DNA from: Burkholderia anthina
GTDB lineage: Bacteria > Pseudomonadota > Gammaproteobacteria > Burkholderiales > Burkholderiaceae
NCBI RefSeq assembly: GCF_902498995.1
Contig: NZ_CABVLY010000008.1
Span: 206,017-270,016, forward strand
Length of the DNA stretch: 64,000 nucleotides
Direction: 5' to 3'
Position numbers and translations under genes: made by a program. Below are positions 17,524 to 26,774 of the stretch, one piece after another (within the stretch, counting starts at the first letter, position 1; each line of letters opens with the position of its first letter). Below the pieces are notes generated by a model. It was not told the DNA's origin and ran no database searches. It saw nothing but the letters and a program-made list of their open reading frames with translations.

Positions 17524-18369
17524 TCAACGCGCAAGCATCCACGTCGAGATCGCATCGACGACGCTACCCTCCACGCCATTGAAGCCGTGATAGGCGAACG
17601 CCTCGCACGGATCGCCGCGCGACGTGCCGCCCGACACGATCATCAAATCGGCTTTCGGCGACGCGTTCAGTTTCTTCATCAGCGCATCCGTCTCGGACAC
17701 CGGGCACAACTTGCAGGCGTCCTTTTCATGGTGCACGACGAGGACCGGAATCCTGACGTTCGCGAGATCCATGTTCGTGACCGGGTCGCCGCCTCTGTTG
17801 TCGCGGAGAATCGTGGACGTCAGCACGATGCCGTCGGGCCCGCCGCCGCCGGCCAGCGCGATCGCAATGGCCGCGACGGATTGCGTGCCGCGGCTCGTTC
17901 CCACGAGCCAGACCGGTACGTGCAACTGCGCCTTCAACCATGCGATCACGGCGCGTGCATCGTCGGCGTGTTCGCGCGAGAGACGAAAGCCGTTGAGGTA
18001 GGGCGCGGATTGACGGTCGCTCGGTGCGTCGATGACCGCCACGGCAATGCCGTTATCGACGAACATCGTTCTGGTGCGCACCAGGAAATTGCCTTCTCCC
18101 CATCCGAATCTTCCCGACGGGTCCAACTGCAGTCCACCGTGTCCGCCGGCATAGAGAATCGCCGCTATTTTCGGTGTTTGCGGTGCGATGAAGAGAAACC
18201 GTTGCGTGACGCCGGGGCGCGTCGGAATGTCGACGACCCTGGGCGCGTTTTGCGTGTGAGCCGCATGACCGTGCAGCATCAACGCGATGGCGAGCAGCCA
18301 CGCGCACGCCCGGAACGACGGTGCGCGCCGGCACGTCGAGGCATGAAATGGCGCGGAAGGATGAGTCAT
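17524..18369 (-). CDS. Secreted alpha/beta hydrolase (dienelactone hydrolase-like)
   Basis: 281 residues. A signal peptide (CAWLLAIALMLHGHAAHTQ region, about 20-40) precedes an alpha/beta-hydrolase core. Nucleophile elbow GTSRG near residue 165, acid candidate in the HHEKDACKLCP segment, and a His in the C-terminal AYHGFNGVEG. The enzyme class is clear, the substrate is not. Start 18369 is tentative; the frame stays open to 18450 and neither has a ribosome site. Monocistronic on the minus strand. Confidence 0.75.
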   Translation of the reverse strand: MTHPSAPFHASTCRRAPSFRACAWLLAIALMLHGHAAHTQNAPRVVDIPTRPGVTQRFLFIAPQTPKIAAILYAGGHGGLQLDPSGRFGWGEGNFLVRTRTMFVDNGIAVAVIDAPSDRQSAPYLNGFRLSREHADDARAVIAWLKAQLHVPVWLVGTSRGTQSVAAIAIALAGGGGPDGIVLTSTILRDNRGGDPVTNMDLANVRIPVLVVHHEKDACKLCPVSETDALMKKLNASPKADLMIVSGGTSRGDPCEAFAYHGFNGVEGSVVDAISTWMLAR

Positions 18370-18862
18370 CGTCGTGGCGGCTGCCGCATTGCGCCGTCGC
18401 TGGACGGCGTGCGGCGACGTCTCCTCGTCAGGGGTATGTCGCGACTTCAACGCGATGCGCGGCGTTCAATGCGATTCGACGAACTGAATGATTTCGCGTT
18501 GTCGCGCTTCAGGTAGAGATCGTCGCCTTTCGCGCGCGAGGCGTTGCACGAGTACGGGATCCTGCGGCCCTTGCCGACACTCCCGTGACGCGCGGGCGGC
18601 ACATTCCTTTGAGTCTAGACGGCTTTGCGGGAAGGGCAAGCGGATGAAGGGCGGCGTTTCGGGGGCCGTCGATTGCGGCGTATCCATCAGCTGAATTGCC
18701 GGCCGTGCATGGTCCGGCGGATTTTCGTCATCGTTTGAAAGCAAACGGCAGCGCATACGCTCGCGGCACCGCGCCGCGCAATGCAGAAAAAATTCAGCCG
18801 CCCGGCGACGGATTTCCCGCCACCGTCCGTTAAACACGGGTACGCATCGCGAGAACCCCGTC
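18370..18862. other. Gene-free region
   Basis: About 490 bases between divergent genes. Frames here lack family resemblance and codon bias. It should contain promoters for the hydrolase (minus) and the DUF1800 gene (plus), but no convincing -35/-10 pair or operator was seen. Confidence 0.6.
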
Positions 18863-20257
18863 ATGGACCACCCGAACGACATCTCACCGGCCGCCATCGC
18901 GCTGAACCGCTTCGGTCTCGGCGCGCGGGCCGACGAAGCGCCGCCCGCGGATCCGAAGGCGGCGCTGGTCGCCCAATTCGACCGTTACGACGCACGGCCC
19001 GCCGCGTGGGCCGGCGAGCCGGACGCGGTGGCGCTCGCGACGCGCTTCGCGGATGCACGCAACGCGATGACGGGCGACGACGCGGCGGCCAGGCGCGCGA
19101 CCGCGCAGTCGATCCGTCGCGACGGCTACGACGCGTATCGCAGCGCCGTCGCCGCGCGGCTGAACAGTGCGCTGAACACGCCGGCGCCGTTCGTCGAGCG
19201 TCTCGTGCATTTCTGGGCGAACCATTTCGCGGTGTCGGTCGACAAGGGGCAGGTCGCCGCATACGCGGGCGCATTCGAGCGCGATGCGATCCGTCCGCAT
19301 GTGCTCGGCCGCTTCGAGGACATGCTCGTCGCCGTCGAGCAGCATCCCGCGATGCAGTTGTTCCTCGACCAGGCGCGCTCGGTCGGCCCCGACAGCCCGG
19401 CCGCGCTGCGCGCCGACGCCCGTAATCCCGCGGCGCGGCGCGGCCTGAACGAAAACCTCGCGCGCGAAATCATGGAGCTGCATACGCTCGGCGTACGCAC
19501 CGGCTATACGCAGGCGGACGTGACGGAATTCGCACGCGCGCTGACGGGCTGGAGCATCGCGGGCGGACGCGGGCCGCAGCCCGGCGATGCGGCGCCCGGC
19601 GCGTTCGTATTCCGCCCGAAGCTGCACGAGCCGGGCGCACGCATGGTGACGGGGCGCAGCTACGACCAGCCGGGCGAAGCGCAGGGCCGCGCGATTCTGG
19701 CCGACCTTGCGCATTCACCCGCGACGGGCCGGCATATCGCGTTCCAGCTCGCCCGCCATTTCGTCGCCGACGATCCGCCGCCCGCGCTGACCGACCGGCT
19801 CGCCCGTGCATTCGACGCGAGCGGCGGCGACCTGCCGGCCGTCTATCGCGCGCTCGTCGATGCGCCGGACACGTGGGCGCCGGTGAACCGCAAGTTCAAG
19901 ACGCCGTGGGAGTGGGCCGTGTCGTCGCTGCGCGGGCTCGGCTGGCGCGACACGGGCGACCTGAAGGCCGCGCCGCTGCTCGCGCAACTCGGCCAGCCCG
20001 TGTGGCGGCCCGGATCGCCGGCCGGCTACGACGACGTCGCCGCGAGCTGGGCCGCGCCCGATGCGCTGGTGCGCCGTGTCGAAATCGCGCAGCGGCTCGC
20101 CGCGCGCACCGGCGACCGGCTCGATCCGCGCACGCTCGGCAAGACGCTGCTGGCCGGCTCGCTGAGTGCACCGACGGCGACCGCGTTGTCGCGCGCCGAA
20201 AGCGCGACAACATCGCTCGCGCTGCTGCTCGTGTCGCCCGACTTTCAACGGAGATGA
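18863..20257 (+). CDS. DUF1800 family protein
   Basis: 464 residues with the family hallmarks: ALNRFGLGARADE at the start, LVHFWANHFAVSVDKG near residue 115, NENLAREIMELHTLGVRTGYTQADV near 195 (Glu/His rich, read in two parts) and a KFKTPWEWAVSSLRGLGW segment near 340. DUF1800 proteins are nearly always encoded beside DUF1501 proteins and are thought to act outside the cytoplasm; biochemical function is unknown. The next gene starts within ten bases of this stop. Confidence 0.9.
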   Translation: MDHPNDISPAAIALNRFGLGARADEAPPADPKAALVAQFDRYDARPAAWAGEPDAVALATRFADARNAMTGDDAAARRATAQSIRRDGYDAYRSAVAARLNSALNTPAPFVERLVHFWANHFAVSVDKGQVAAYAGAFERDAIRPHVLGRFEDMLVAVEQHPAMQLFLDQARSVGPDSPAALRADARNPAARRGLNENLAREIMELHTLGVRTGYTQADVTEFARALTGWSIAGGRGPQPGDAAPGAFVFRPKLHEPGARMVTGRSYDQPGEAQGRAILADLAHSPATGRHIAFQLARHFVADDPPPALTDRLARAFDASGGDLPAVYRALVDAPDTWAPVNRKFKTPWEWAVSSLRGLGWRDTGDLKAAPLLAQLGQPVWRPGSPAGYDDVAASWAAPDALVRRVEIAQRLAARTGDRLDPRTLGKTLLAGSLSAPTATALSRAESATTSLALLLVSPDFQRR

Positions 20258-20259
20258 AC

Positions 20260-21432
20260 ATGGCCCGACCCGCCCGATCTTTTACCCGTCGTCATTTCCT
20301 GAGCGTGGCCGCCGCCGGCGCAGGCGCGTTCCTCGTCGCGCCGCGCATCGTGTTCGCGAACGTCGAAACCGACCGGCGCTTCGTGTTCGTGATCCAGCGC
20401 GGCGCGGCCGACGGGCTGAACATCGTCGTGCCGTATGCGGAACCCGCGTATGCGTCGCTGCGCGGCCCGCTCGCGATCGACGCGTCGGCCGCGATACGCG
20501 TCGACGGCACGTTCGCGCTGCATCCGTCGCTGGTTCGAACCGCGGAGCTGGTGCGCGACAGGCAGGCGCTGTTCGTCCACGCGATCGCGTCGCCGTATCG
20601 CGACCGCTCGCATTTCGACGGACAGAACGTGCTCGAGACGGGCGGGCGTGCGCCGTATCAAGTGAAAGACGGCTGGCTGAACCGGCTGGCCGCGATGTTG
20701 CCGAGGACGCGCGACAGCGCGATCGCGTTCGCGCCGACCGTGCCGCTCGCGTTGCGCGGCAGCGTGCAGGCCGCGTCGTATGCGGCGTCCGGCCTGCCGG
20801 CCGCGCCGGACGATCTGCTCGCGCGCGTGTCGGCGCTCTACGCGGCCGACGCGCAGCTCGGGCCGCTGTGGCAATCGGCGATGGCCGCGCGCGGCCTCGC
20901 GGGCGATGCGCATGCGCGTCAGGATCCGGCCGGCGTCGGCAAGCTCGCGGCGACGTTCCTCGCACGCGATGACGGCCCGCGGATCGCGATGATCGAGACG
21001 GGCGGGTGGGACACGCACAGCGCGCAGAACGCGCGGCTCGCGAATCAGCTGAAGGCGCTCGACACGATGCTCGCCGCGTTGCGCGACGGCCTCGGCCCGG
21101 CGTGGCAGCAGACGACGGTGCTGGTGGCAACCGAGTTCGGCCGCACGGCCGCCGTGAACGGTACGGACGGCACCGATCACGGGCAGGCGTCGGTCGCGAT
21201 GCTGGCGGGCGGGGCGGTCGCGGGCGGCCGCGTGATCGCCGACTGGCCCGGCTTGCGGCCGGCCGACCTGTACGAAGGGCGCGACCTGAAGCCGACCGCG
21301 TCGCTCGACGCACTGATCGCCGGTGCGGCGGCCGAAAGCCTGCGGCTCGACCCCGACCGTACCGCCGCTGCCTTGTTCGCCGAAAGCGGCACGACGCGGC
21401 CGATGACGGGGCTCGTTCATGCCACGGTGTGA
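20260..21432 (+). CDS. DUF1501 family protein, Tat-type signal
   Basis: 390 residues. N-terminal TRRHFLSVAAAGAGAFLVAP is a twin-arginine signal; the mature region has FVIQRGAADGLNIVVPY, RDRSHFDGQNVLETG and VATEFGRTAAVNGTDGTDHG, typical of DUF1501 (alkaline-phosphatase superfamily fold, metal-binding residues kept). ATG 20260 is preferred since GGAG lies six bases before it; ATG 20254 overlaps the previous stop but sits on the ribosome site. Works with the DUF1800 partner; function unknown. Confidence 0.9.
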   Translation: MARPARSFTRRHFLSVAAAGAGAFLVAPRIVFANVETDRRFVFVIQRGAADGLNIVVPYAEPAYASLRGPLAIDASAAIRVDGTFALHPSLVRTAELVRDRQALFVHAIASPYRDRSHFDGQNVLETGGRAPYQVKDGWLNRLAAMLPRTRDSAIAFAPTVPLALRGSVQAASYAASGLPAAPDDLLARVSALYAADAQLGPLWQSAMAARGLAGDAHARQDPAGVGKLAATFLARDDGPRIAMIETGGWDTHSAQNARLANQLKALDTMLAALRDGLGPAWQQTTVLVATEFGRTAAVNGTDGTDHGQASVAMLAGGAVAGGRVIADWPGLRPADLYEGRDLKPTASLDALIAGAAAESLRLDPDRTAAALFAESGTTRPMTGLVHATV

Positions 21433-21497
21433 CGCGCGGCATCCGGGATGCCGGTGCTGGCATCCGCCAACCGATTACACGACAGGGAGAATCGACG

Positions 21498-21716
21498 ATG
21501 AAGATCCGATCCATATCGCTCGCCGTCCTGGTGACCGCGAGCGCGACGCTGATGTCCGCATGCGTGGTCGAACCCGCGCGGCCGCCGCAGCCCGCGCCGG
21601 TCGCCGAGGTGGCGCCGCCGCCGCCGGCGCCCGGCTATCGCTGGGCGAAGGGGCATTACCGCTGGGCCGGCAACCACTGGGCGTGGGTGCCGGGGCATTG
21701 GGTGGGCGTGTATTGA
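21498..21716 (+). CDS. WxxGHW-repeat lipoprotein
   Basis: 72 residues: signal with lipobox MSAC (Cys22), a Pro-rich linker, then YRWAKGHY, YRWAGNHW and WAWVPGHW repeats. Related to the protein at 15162 but membrane-anchored. AGGGAGA precedes the ATG. Follows the DUF1501 gene by 65 bases and may share its transcript. Role unknown. Confidence 0.82.
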   Translation: MKIRSISLAVLVTASATLMSACVVEPARPPQPAPVAEVAPPPPAPGYRWAKGHYRWAGNHWAWVPGHWVGVY

Positions 21717-21802
21717 GCGCATGCAACCTGCCGCGCGGGTGACGGCACGGGAGAACGGAAGCGGGCCCGCGTATCGACGCACCGCGCACGGCCAATGACC
21801 GG

Positions 21803-22996
21803 CTACCAGTCGATCCGGTGCTTCCCCTCGGTTTCGCTGTGCCGCCAGTCGTCGTCGGCATGCAGATACTGGCTGGTCGTCGTCAGCGACACGTGCCCGA
21901 GGTTGTCGCGCACGAGCCGCAGGTCGACGCGGCCGTCGGCCATGTGCGAGCCCGCGCTGTGGCGCAGCCAGTGCGCGGACGCCTGTTCGAGCACGCGCGC
22001 CTGTTCTTCGCCGGCTTCCCCCTGCGCACGCAGCCGGTCGGCGGCGAACCGGAACACCTGCTTCACGATCCGGTGCAGCGCCGCGCGCGTGAGCGGCTTG
22101 CGCGTGCGGCCAACCGGCAGCACGAGCGGCGTGGGCTCGCCGTCCGCGGGCAGCGCCGGCAGGCCGTGCGCGCGCCGGTAGCGCGCGAGCTCGGCCATCA
22201 TCTCGGCCGTGGCCGGCACGAGCCGCTGCCGGCCGCCTTTGCCGGTCACGTCGAGCCACCAGCGATCGCGCCCGTTCGCGTCGCGCCGCGCGAAGAAATG
22301 CCCCATCGTCGTGTCGGCGGCTTCGGTGATGCGCAGCCCGCCGAGATACAGCAGCGTGAACACCCAGCGTGCGCGATCCGCATGGAAGGCGGCGCGCGCA
22401 TCGCCGCGCGGCATCGCGGCGATCGCATCCTTGACCGCCTGCCACAGCGGCGCGCCGAGATGGCGCGTGACGCGCGGCGCCGGCCGTCGTTGCCGCTGCC
22501 GCGACAGCGCGAGCGGATTGCCGGCCAGGTAGCCGGCCTGCACGAGCCACGAGAACATCACGTTGAGGATCACCATCGCCTGCCGCTGGCTGGCCGCCGA
22601 CAGCGGCCCGTAGAACGGCCGCCAGCGCGGGTCGCCGCGCGGATGCTTGCGGCCGCCGTTCGCGCACCACACGTCGGCGGGCGCCGGCGCGAGCAGGAAC
22701 TGGCGGTACACGACGAGATCCTCGTGCGTGAGCGACGACAGCGGCTTGCTGCACGCGATCACGGCCCACAGCAGCAGGCGCTCGGCTTCCTTCCGATAGT
22801 TCTGGAACGTGGCGGGCGTATCGACGAAGCGCGCGAGCCACGCGCGCACCGCGTCGAGATCGTGGGTCGCCGCGATCTGCGGATGCGCGCGCGTCGAGCG
22901 GTTCGTGCCCGCGCGTCCGTCGAGCGCGGCCGGCACGGTCAGCATATCGATGGGCAGCGGCCGCAGGGAGGCGCCGGACGGAACGGGTGAGGTCAT
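21803..22996 (-). CDS. Tyrosine recombinase/integrase
   Basis: 397 residues with an N-terminal SAM-like domain (THDLDAVRAWLARFVDTPAT region) and a catalytic domain holding the Arg in LYLGGLRITEAA, Lys/Arg in TGKGGRQRLVP, the HWLRHSAGSH box and nucleophile Tyr in TTTSQYLHAD. All residues needed for recombination are present. Start 22996 is chosen where family similarity begins; the frame is open upstream to 23236 but that part is Arg-rich. No tRNA, att duplication or phage genes are nearby, so it may be a resident XerC/D-like enzyme. Confidence 0.88.
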   Translation of the reverse strand: MTSPVPSGASLRPLPIDMLTVPAALDGRAGTNRSTRAHPQIAATHDLDAVRAWLARFVDTPATFQNYRKEAERLLLWAVIACSKPLSSLTHEDLVVYRQFLLAPAPADVWCANGGRKHPRGDPRWRPFYGPLSAASQRQAMVILNVMFSWLVQAGYLAGNPLALSRQRQRRPAPRVTRHLGAPLWQAVKDAIAAMPRGDARAAFHADRARWVFTLLYLGGLRITEAADTTMGHFFARRDANGRDRWWLDVTGKGGRQRLVPATAEMMAELARYRRAHGLPALPADGEPTPLVLPVGRTRKPLTRAALHRIVKQVFRFAADRLRAQGEAGEEQARVLEQASAHWLRHSAGSHMADGRVDLRLVRDNLGHVSLTTTSQYLHADDDWRHSETEGKHRIDW

Positions 22997-23094
22997 GCGA
23001 AGCGAGGCGAGGCGTGCCGTGTCGCCCGCCAGTGGCCGGGCGGGCGCGGGCGGCGCGACGAAGCGGTCGAGGAAGCGCCGATGGTAATACACGA

Positions 23095-23217
23095 TCACCA
23101 CACGGTGAAGCCGCCGTCGGCGGCGATCGGGAATGCCGTGCCCGCAATACCGTCTACATCGTCCGTTCCGGCAAGCAGGAAACGGCCGAGGCGATCTGAG
23201 ACGAGCATCATCGTCTC
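23095..23217 (-). pseudogene. C-terminal relic of a short-chain dehydrogenase
   Basis: Reading the minus strand, 40 codons end in GIAGTAFPIAADGGFTVW then TGA. The GTAFPxxxDGGFT ending is the classical SDR C-terminus (final strand and dimer contact). No N-terminal Rossmann part is visible upstream. It lies just before the recombinase gene, so it is probably what remains of a gene truncated by recombination or decay. Confidence 0.5.
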
Positions 23218-23463
23218 GAACGCGGCAGGAATCCACGACCTTCAGCCGGCGGAGGATGTCAACATCAGCCCCGCGTGACCGCTTGAGGGCCAGCGCAGGA
23301 TCAACGTCACGTAGTTCGCGCGGATCTGCACCAGGTCGCGCGTCGGCGGACGGGCGACGTCCTGCGAATGAGGGCGGCGGCGCGCTGTTTGTAAGCTATT
23401 TGTGAACTTTCGAGATACGGCGTTCGTCTAATCGCCCCGCCCACGCTTCCACAGGAACATCAG

Positions 23464-23862
23464 ATGAATCGCAAGACCAGAACGCTGCTCGGCGCGGCCG
23501 TGATTGCCGGCAGCGCGCTGCTCGCCGGCTGCCAGACCGGCGCGACCGCGACGGACGCGGCGGAAGCGGCGGACGCGCGCGCGGCTCGCCCGGCCGATGG
23601 CCGCCCCGTGACGAAAACCGTGTATGTCGCACCGCGGCCGGTGCGCTGCACGGGTGTCGCGCCGATGGACTGCCTGTAGGTGCGCAGCAGCCCGGCCGAG
23701 CCGTGGAGCCGGTGGTACGCGGGCATCGAGGGCTTTGCGTACCAGCCCGGCTATCAGTATGTGCTGGAAGTCGACGAATACCGCGTGGCGCAGCCGCCGG
23801 CCGACGGCTCGTCGATCCGCTGGGTGCTCAAGCGCGTCGTCGAGCGCCGCCAGGTGAACTGA
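23464..23862 (+). pseudogene. DUF4377-type lipoprotein gene interrupted by an in-frame TAG
   Basis: ATG 23464 opens a lipoprotein frame (lipobox LLAGC, Cys20) that runs to CTGVAPMDCL and meets TAG at 23677-23679. The same frame continues without a shift for 60 codons to TGA 23862: VRSSPAEPWSRWY, GIEGFAYQPGYQYVLEV and WVLKRVVERRQVN, which is the body of a DUF4377 domain. The expected residue at the stop is Gln (CAG), so one C-to-T change explains it. Either a recent pseudogene, a sequencing error or readthrough. Confidence 0.75.
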
Positions 23863-23895
23863 CGGCGCGGCGCGCCCGCTTGCTCGCGGCGCCGC

Positions 23896-25284
23896 CTACG
23901 CCGAAGGGCGCGGCGCGATCGGGCGCGGCGGCGCGGCCGTGTCGATGCGCCGGAACACGAGCGACGACAGCAGCGTGACCGAGCCCATGCACGCGAACGA
24001 CAGCATGAAGCCGTTCGCCATCGAACCCCAATGCGCGGCGAACAGGTTCACGAGCCCGCCGCCGATCGACACGCCGAGCCCCATCGCGAGCATCTGCATC
24101 ATCGTGAACAGGCTGTTGCCGCTGCCGGCGTCGGCGTGCGACAGCCCCTTGAGCGTCACGGCGTTCATCGCGGCGAACTGCATCGAGTTCGCGGCGCCGA
24201 ACACGATCAGCAGCACGATCTCCAGCACCGGCGCGGGCCGCGTCGAAATCAGCGCGAACCCGGCGATCGCGCAGCCGACGATCCCCGTATTCACGACCAG
24301 AAACGCCGCATAGCCGAAGCGTCTGGCGAGCGGCGCGATCCAGCGCTTTGCGAGCACGCCGGCGATCGCGGCCGGCAACATCATCATCCCCGACTGCAGC
24401 GGCGTATAGCCGAGCTGTACCTGCATCAGCAGCGGCAGCATGAACGGCACCGCGCTCGTGCCGATCCGGCACAGCAGGTTGCCGAGCAATCCCGAACCGA
24501 AGTTCGGCTCGCGGAACAGCCCGAGCCGGAACAGCGGCTGCGCGCGGCGGCGTGCATGGGGCAGGTAGGCGAGCGCGCTCGCGACGCCGAGCACGGCCAG
24601 CGCGATCGCCCAGCCGGTGCGATGCGCGGGCATCGGCGGATCGGTCGCGAGCGACAGCGCGATCATCGCGACGGACAGCAGCGCACAGCCGACGAAATCG
24701 AACGGCGGCGGCTGCGTCGCCTGATCGTGCGGCAGGTAGCGCTGCACCGCGATGAACCCGACCACGCCGACCGGCACGTTGACGATGAACACCCAGTGCC
24801 AGGAAATCGCCTGCGTGAGCCAGCCGCCGAGCGTCGGCCCGACGATCGGCCCGAGCTGCCCGGCGATCGACACGAACGCGATCGCCGCGACGTACTGTTC
24901 GCCCGGCACGCGGCGCAACACGGCGAGCCGGCCGATCGGCAGCAGCATCGAGCCGCCGATGCCCTGCAGGGCGCGCGCGACGACGAGCTGGCCGAGCGTG
25001 TGCGAGGCGGCACAGCCGATCGATGCGAGCGAAAACACGAGGATCGCCAGCGAAAACACGCGGCGCGTGCCGAACCGGTCGGCGAGCCAGCCGGACGCCG
25101 GCGTGAGCATGGCCATCGTCAGCGTGTAGACGACCACGATCGGCTGCATCGCGAGCGGCGACGCGTGCAGGCTCTGCGCGATCGACGGCAGCGCGGTGTT
25201 GACGATCGTCGTGTCGAGCGACTGCATGAAGAACGCGGCGGCGACGATCCACAGCAGCGCGGCGTGTGAGGGTTCCCGGGGCAT
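23896..25284 (-). CDS. MdtD-like multidrug efflux transporter (MFS, DHA2 type)
   Basis: 462 residues, about 14 TM helices. FFMQSLDTTIVNTALPSIAQ near the start is the DHA2 motif D1; GWLADRFGTRRVF is motif A; GRIG-like LCRIGTSAVPFMLP near residue 270 and SGNSLFTMMQML near 390 match E. coli MdtD. Proton-driven export of drugs or metabolites is the expected role. Start 25284 gives the family N-terminus. Divergently paired with the LysR gene at 25446, its likely regulator. Confidence 0.9.
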   Translation of the reverse strand: MPREPSHAALLWIVAAAFFMQSLDTTIVNTALPSIAQSLHASPLAMQPIVVVYTLTMAMLTPASGWLADRFGTRRVFSLAILVFSLASIGCAASHTLGQLVVARALQGIGGSMLLPIGRLAVLRRVPGEQYVAAIAFVSIAGQLGPIVGPTLGGWLTQAISWHWVFIVNVPVGVVGFIAVQRYLPHDQATQPPPFDFVGCALLSVAMIALSLATDPPMPAHRTGWAIALAVLGVASALAYLPHARRRAQPLFRLGLFREPNFGSGLLGNLLCRIGTSAVPFMLPLLMQVQLGYTPLQSGMMMLPAAIAGVLAKRWIAPLARRFGYAAFLVVNTGIVGCAIAGFALISTRPAPVLEIVLLIVFGAANSMQFAAMNAVTLKGLSHADAGSGNSLFTMMQMLAMGLGVSIGGGLVNLFAAHWGSMANGFMLSFACMGSVTLLSSLVFRRIDTAAPPRPIAPRPSA

Positions 25285-25417
25285 GACGTAATTCGAGGTG
25301 CGGCGACCGTGGCCGGGGCGGCGCGGCGGGCCCGCGCCGGCGCACGGCCGGTCTACAAGCGCTCGATGGTACCGATTCCGGTGGTTATCGGGAAGCTGCC
25401 TCAAGGCATTGACTGTC

Positions 25418-25432
25418 ATCGGAATTGCCGAT
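25418..25432. promoter_or_regulatory. LysR-box (T-N11-A palindrome)
   Basis: ATCGG (25418-25422) and CCGAT (25428-25432) form an interrupted palindrome with the T-N11-A pattern of LysR sites, 14 bases before the lysR start and 134 bases before the divergent pump gene. Confidence 0.5.
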
Positions 25433-25445
25433 CACAATGTGCGCC

Positions 25446-26306
25446 ATGCTCAATCCCGTCTGGCTCAAGACCTTCGCCACCGTCACGAACTGCCGCAGCT
25501 TCACCGAAGCGGGGCGGCAGCTCGGGCTCAACCAGTCGAGCGTCAGCGAACACGTCCGCCGTCTCGAAGAGAGCGTCGGGCGGCGGCTGTTCGTGCGCGA
25601 CACCCATTCGATCGCGATGACGGCCGACGGAGAAGCGCTGCTCGTGCATGCGAACGTGATCCTGCAGGCGCTGAACCGCGCGGAATCGCAGTTCCGCAAG
25701 CCGCGGCTGCAAGGGCGCGTGCGGCTCGGCGCGTCGGACGATCTCGCGCTGGTCGCGCTGCCCGACGTGCTCGCGGCGTTCCGCGCCGCGCACCCGGACG
25801 TCGCGCTGGAGATCACCACCGGCATGACGAGCCGGCTCTACGAACTGATGGATGCGGGCGCGCTCGACCTGATGGTCGGCAAGCGGCGGCTCGGCGAGCG
25901 GCGCGGCACGCCGCTGCTGCGCGCGCGGCTCGAATGGGTCGCGCGCCCGGGCACGGTGGTCGACCTGGAGCGGCCGCTGCCGCTCGTGCTGGTGGCCGAG
26001 CCGAGCGTCACGCGCGCGGTGGTGCTGAACGCGCTCGCGGAGAAGGGGATCGGCTGGGAAGTCGTGTGTTCGAGCAGCAGCCAGCCGGGCTGCATCGCGG
26101 CCGCGCGGGCCGGGCTCGGGCTCACCGCGACGTCGCAGTACCTGTCGGCGCGCGGGCTGGCGCCGCCCGTCAACGGCGACGGGCTGCCCGCGCTGCCCGA
26201 CGTCGAATTCATCGCGCTCGCCGCGAAGCGGCTCAGCCAGCCGGCCGGCACGCTGCTCGAACTGCTGGAAACCAGCGACCTGCGCGCACCGGGCGCGGCC
26301 GCGTAA
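25446..26306 (+). CDS. LysR-family transcriptional regulator
   Basis: 286 residues: winged HTH (PVWLKTFATVTNCRSFTEAG, then LNQSSVSEHVRRLEESVG) and effector domain from about 85 (GRVRLGASDDLALVALP). Most likely controls the divergent MdtD-like pump. The start is uncertain between ATG 25446 and ATG 25437 because no ribosome site is evident; 25446 matches the family N-terminus. Inducer unknown. Confidence 0.9.
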   Translation: MLNPVWLKTFATVTNCRSFTEAGRQLGLNQSSVSEHVRRLEESVGRRLFVRDTHSIAMTADGEALLVHANVILQALNRAESQFRKPRLQGRVRLGASDDLALVALPDVLAAFRAAHPDVALEITTGMTSRLYELMDAGALDLMVGKRRLGERRGTPLLRARLEWVARPGTVVDLERPLPLVLVAEPSVTRAVVLNALAEKGIGWEVVCSSSSQPGCIAAARAGLGLTATSQYLSARGLAPPVNGDGLPALPDVEFIALAAKRLSQPAGTLLELLETSDLRAPGAAA

Positions 26307-26423
26307 TGGGGGGAGGTGTCATGCGGGTCGTGAACGCGATGCCCGTCGATACCTGATGCACGGCGTCCGCGCGGTGTGCGGCCAGCGTTTTGCCGGCAGG
26401 GCCATGCGCCATGCGTTGCCGCG

Positions 26424-26774
26424 TCACGCGGCGCGTTTCTGCGAAATCACCAGCAGCGCGCCGTTCTTGTCCTCCAGCACCGCGCGGAATTCGTGCGGCC
26501 CCGCCTGCACCGGCACGCGCACCGATGCGCCGGCCTTCACGACCCGCGCCATCGCCGCATAGAGATCGTCGTCCTCGTCCACCCGTAGCGTGAGCGCCGC
26601 GCGTTCGACGATCTGCTCGTCGCCGGCCACCAGCGCGATCGTCAGCGGGCCGCCGTCGAGCGCGCAATAGCGGTCGCCGTCGCGGAACTTCACGTTCAGG
26701 CCCAGTCCGTCGACGAACAGCGGCAAGGCCGTGTCGATGTCGTCGACCGGATACAGCAGCATCGATACCTTCAT
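26424..26774 (-). CDS. VOC-family (glyoxalase-like) protein
   Basis: 116 residues, one vicinal-oxygen-chelate module (VSMLLYPVDDIDTALPLFVD, ending HEFRAVLEDKNGALLVISQ). The C-terminal Glu pattern of metal-using members is partly kept, but enzymatic activity cannot be judged. GAGAGAGGAA directly before ATG 26774 fixes the start; 42 further upstream bases are open but weak. Monocistronic, between the LysR gene and the steroid cluster. Confidence 0.82.
   Translation of the reverse strand: MKVSMLLYPVDDIDTALPLFVDGLGLNVKFRDGDRYCALDGGPLTIALVAGDEQIVERAALTLRVDEDDDLYAAMARVVKAGASVRVPVQAGPHEFRAVLEDKNGALLVISQKRAA

Noticed and set aside
18466..18897. 143-codon minus-strand gene upstream of DUF1800
   Set aside because: Runs across the DUF1800 start on the opposite strand, with no ribosome site or domain.
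21803..23092. Genomic island or prophage bounded by the recombinase
   Set aside because: No tRNA, att-like direct repeats, phage or plasmid genes nearby, and flanking codon use is unchanged.
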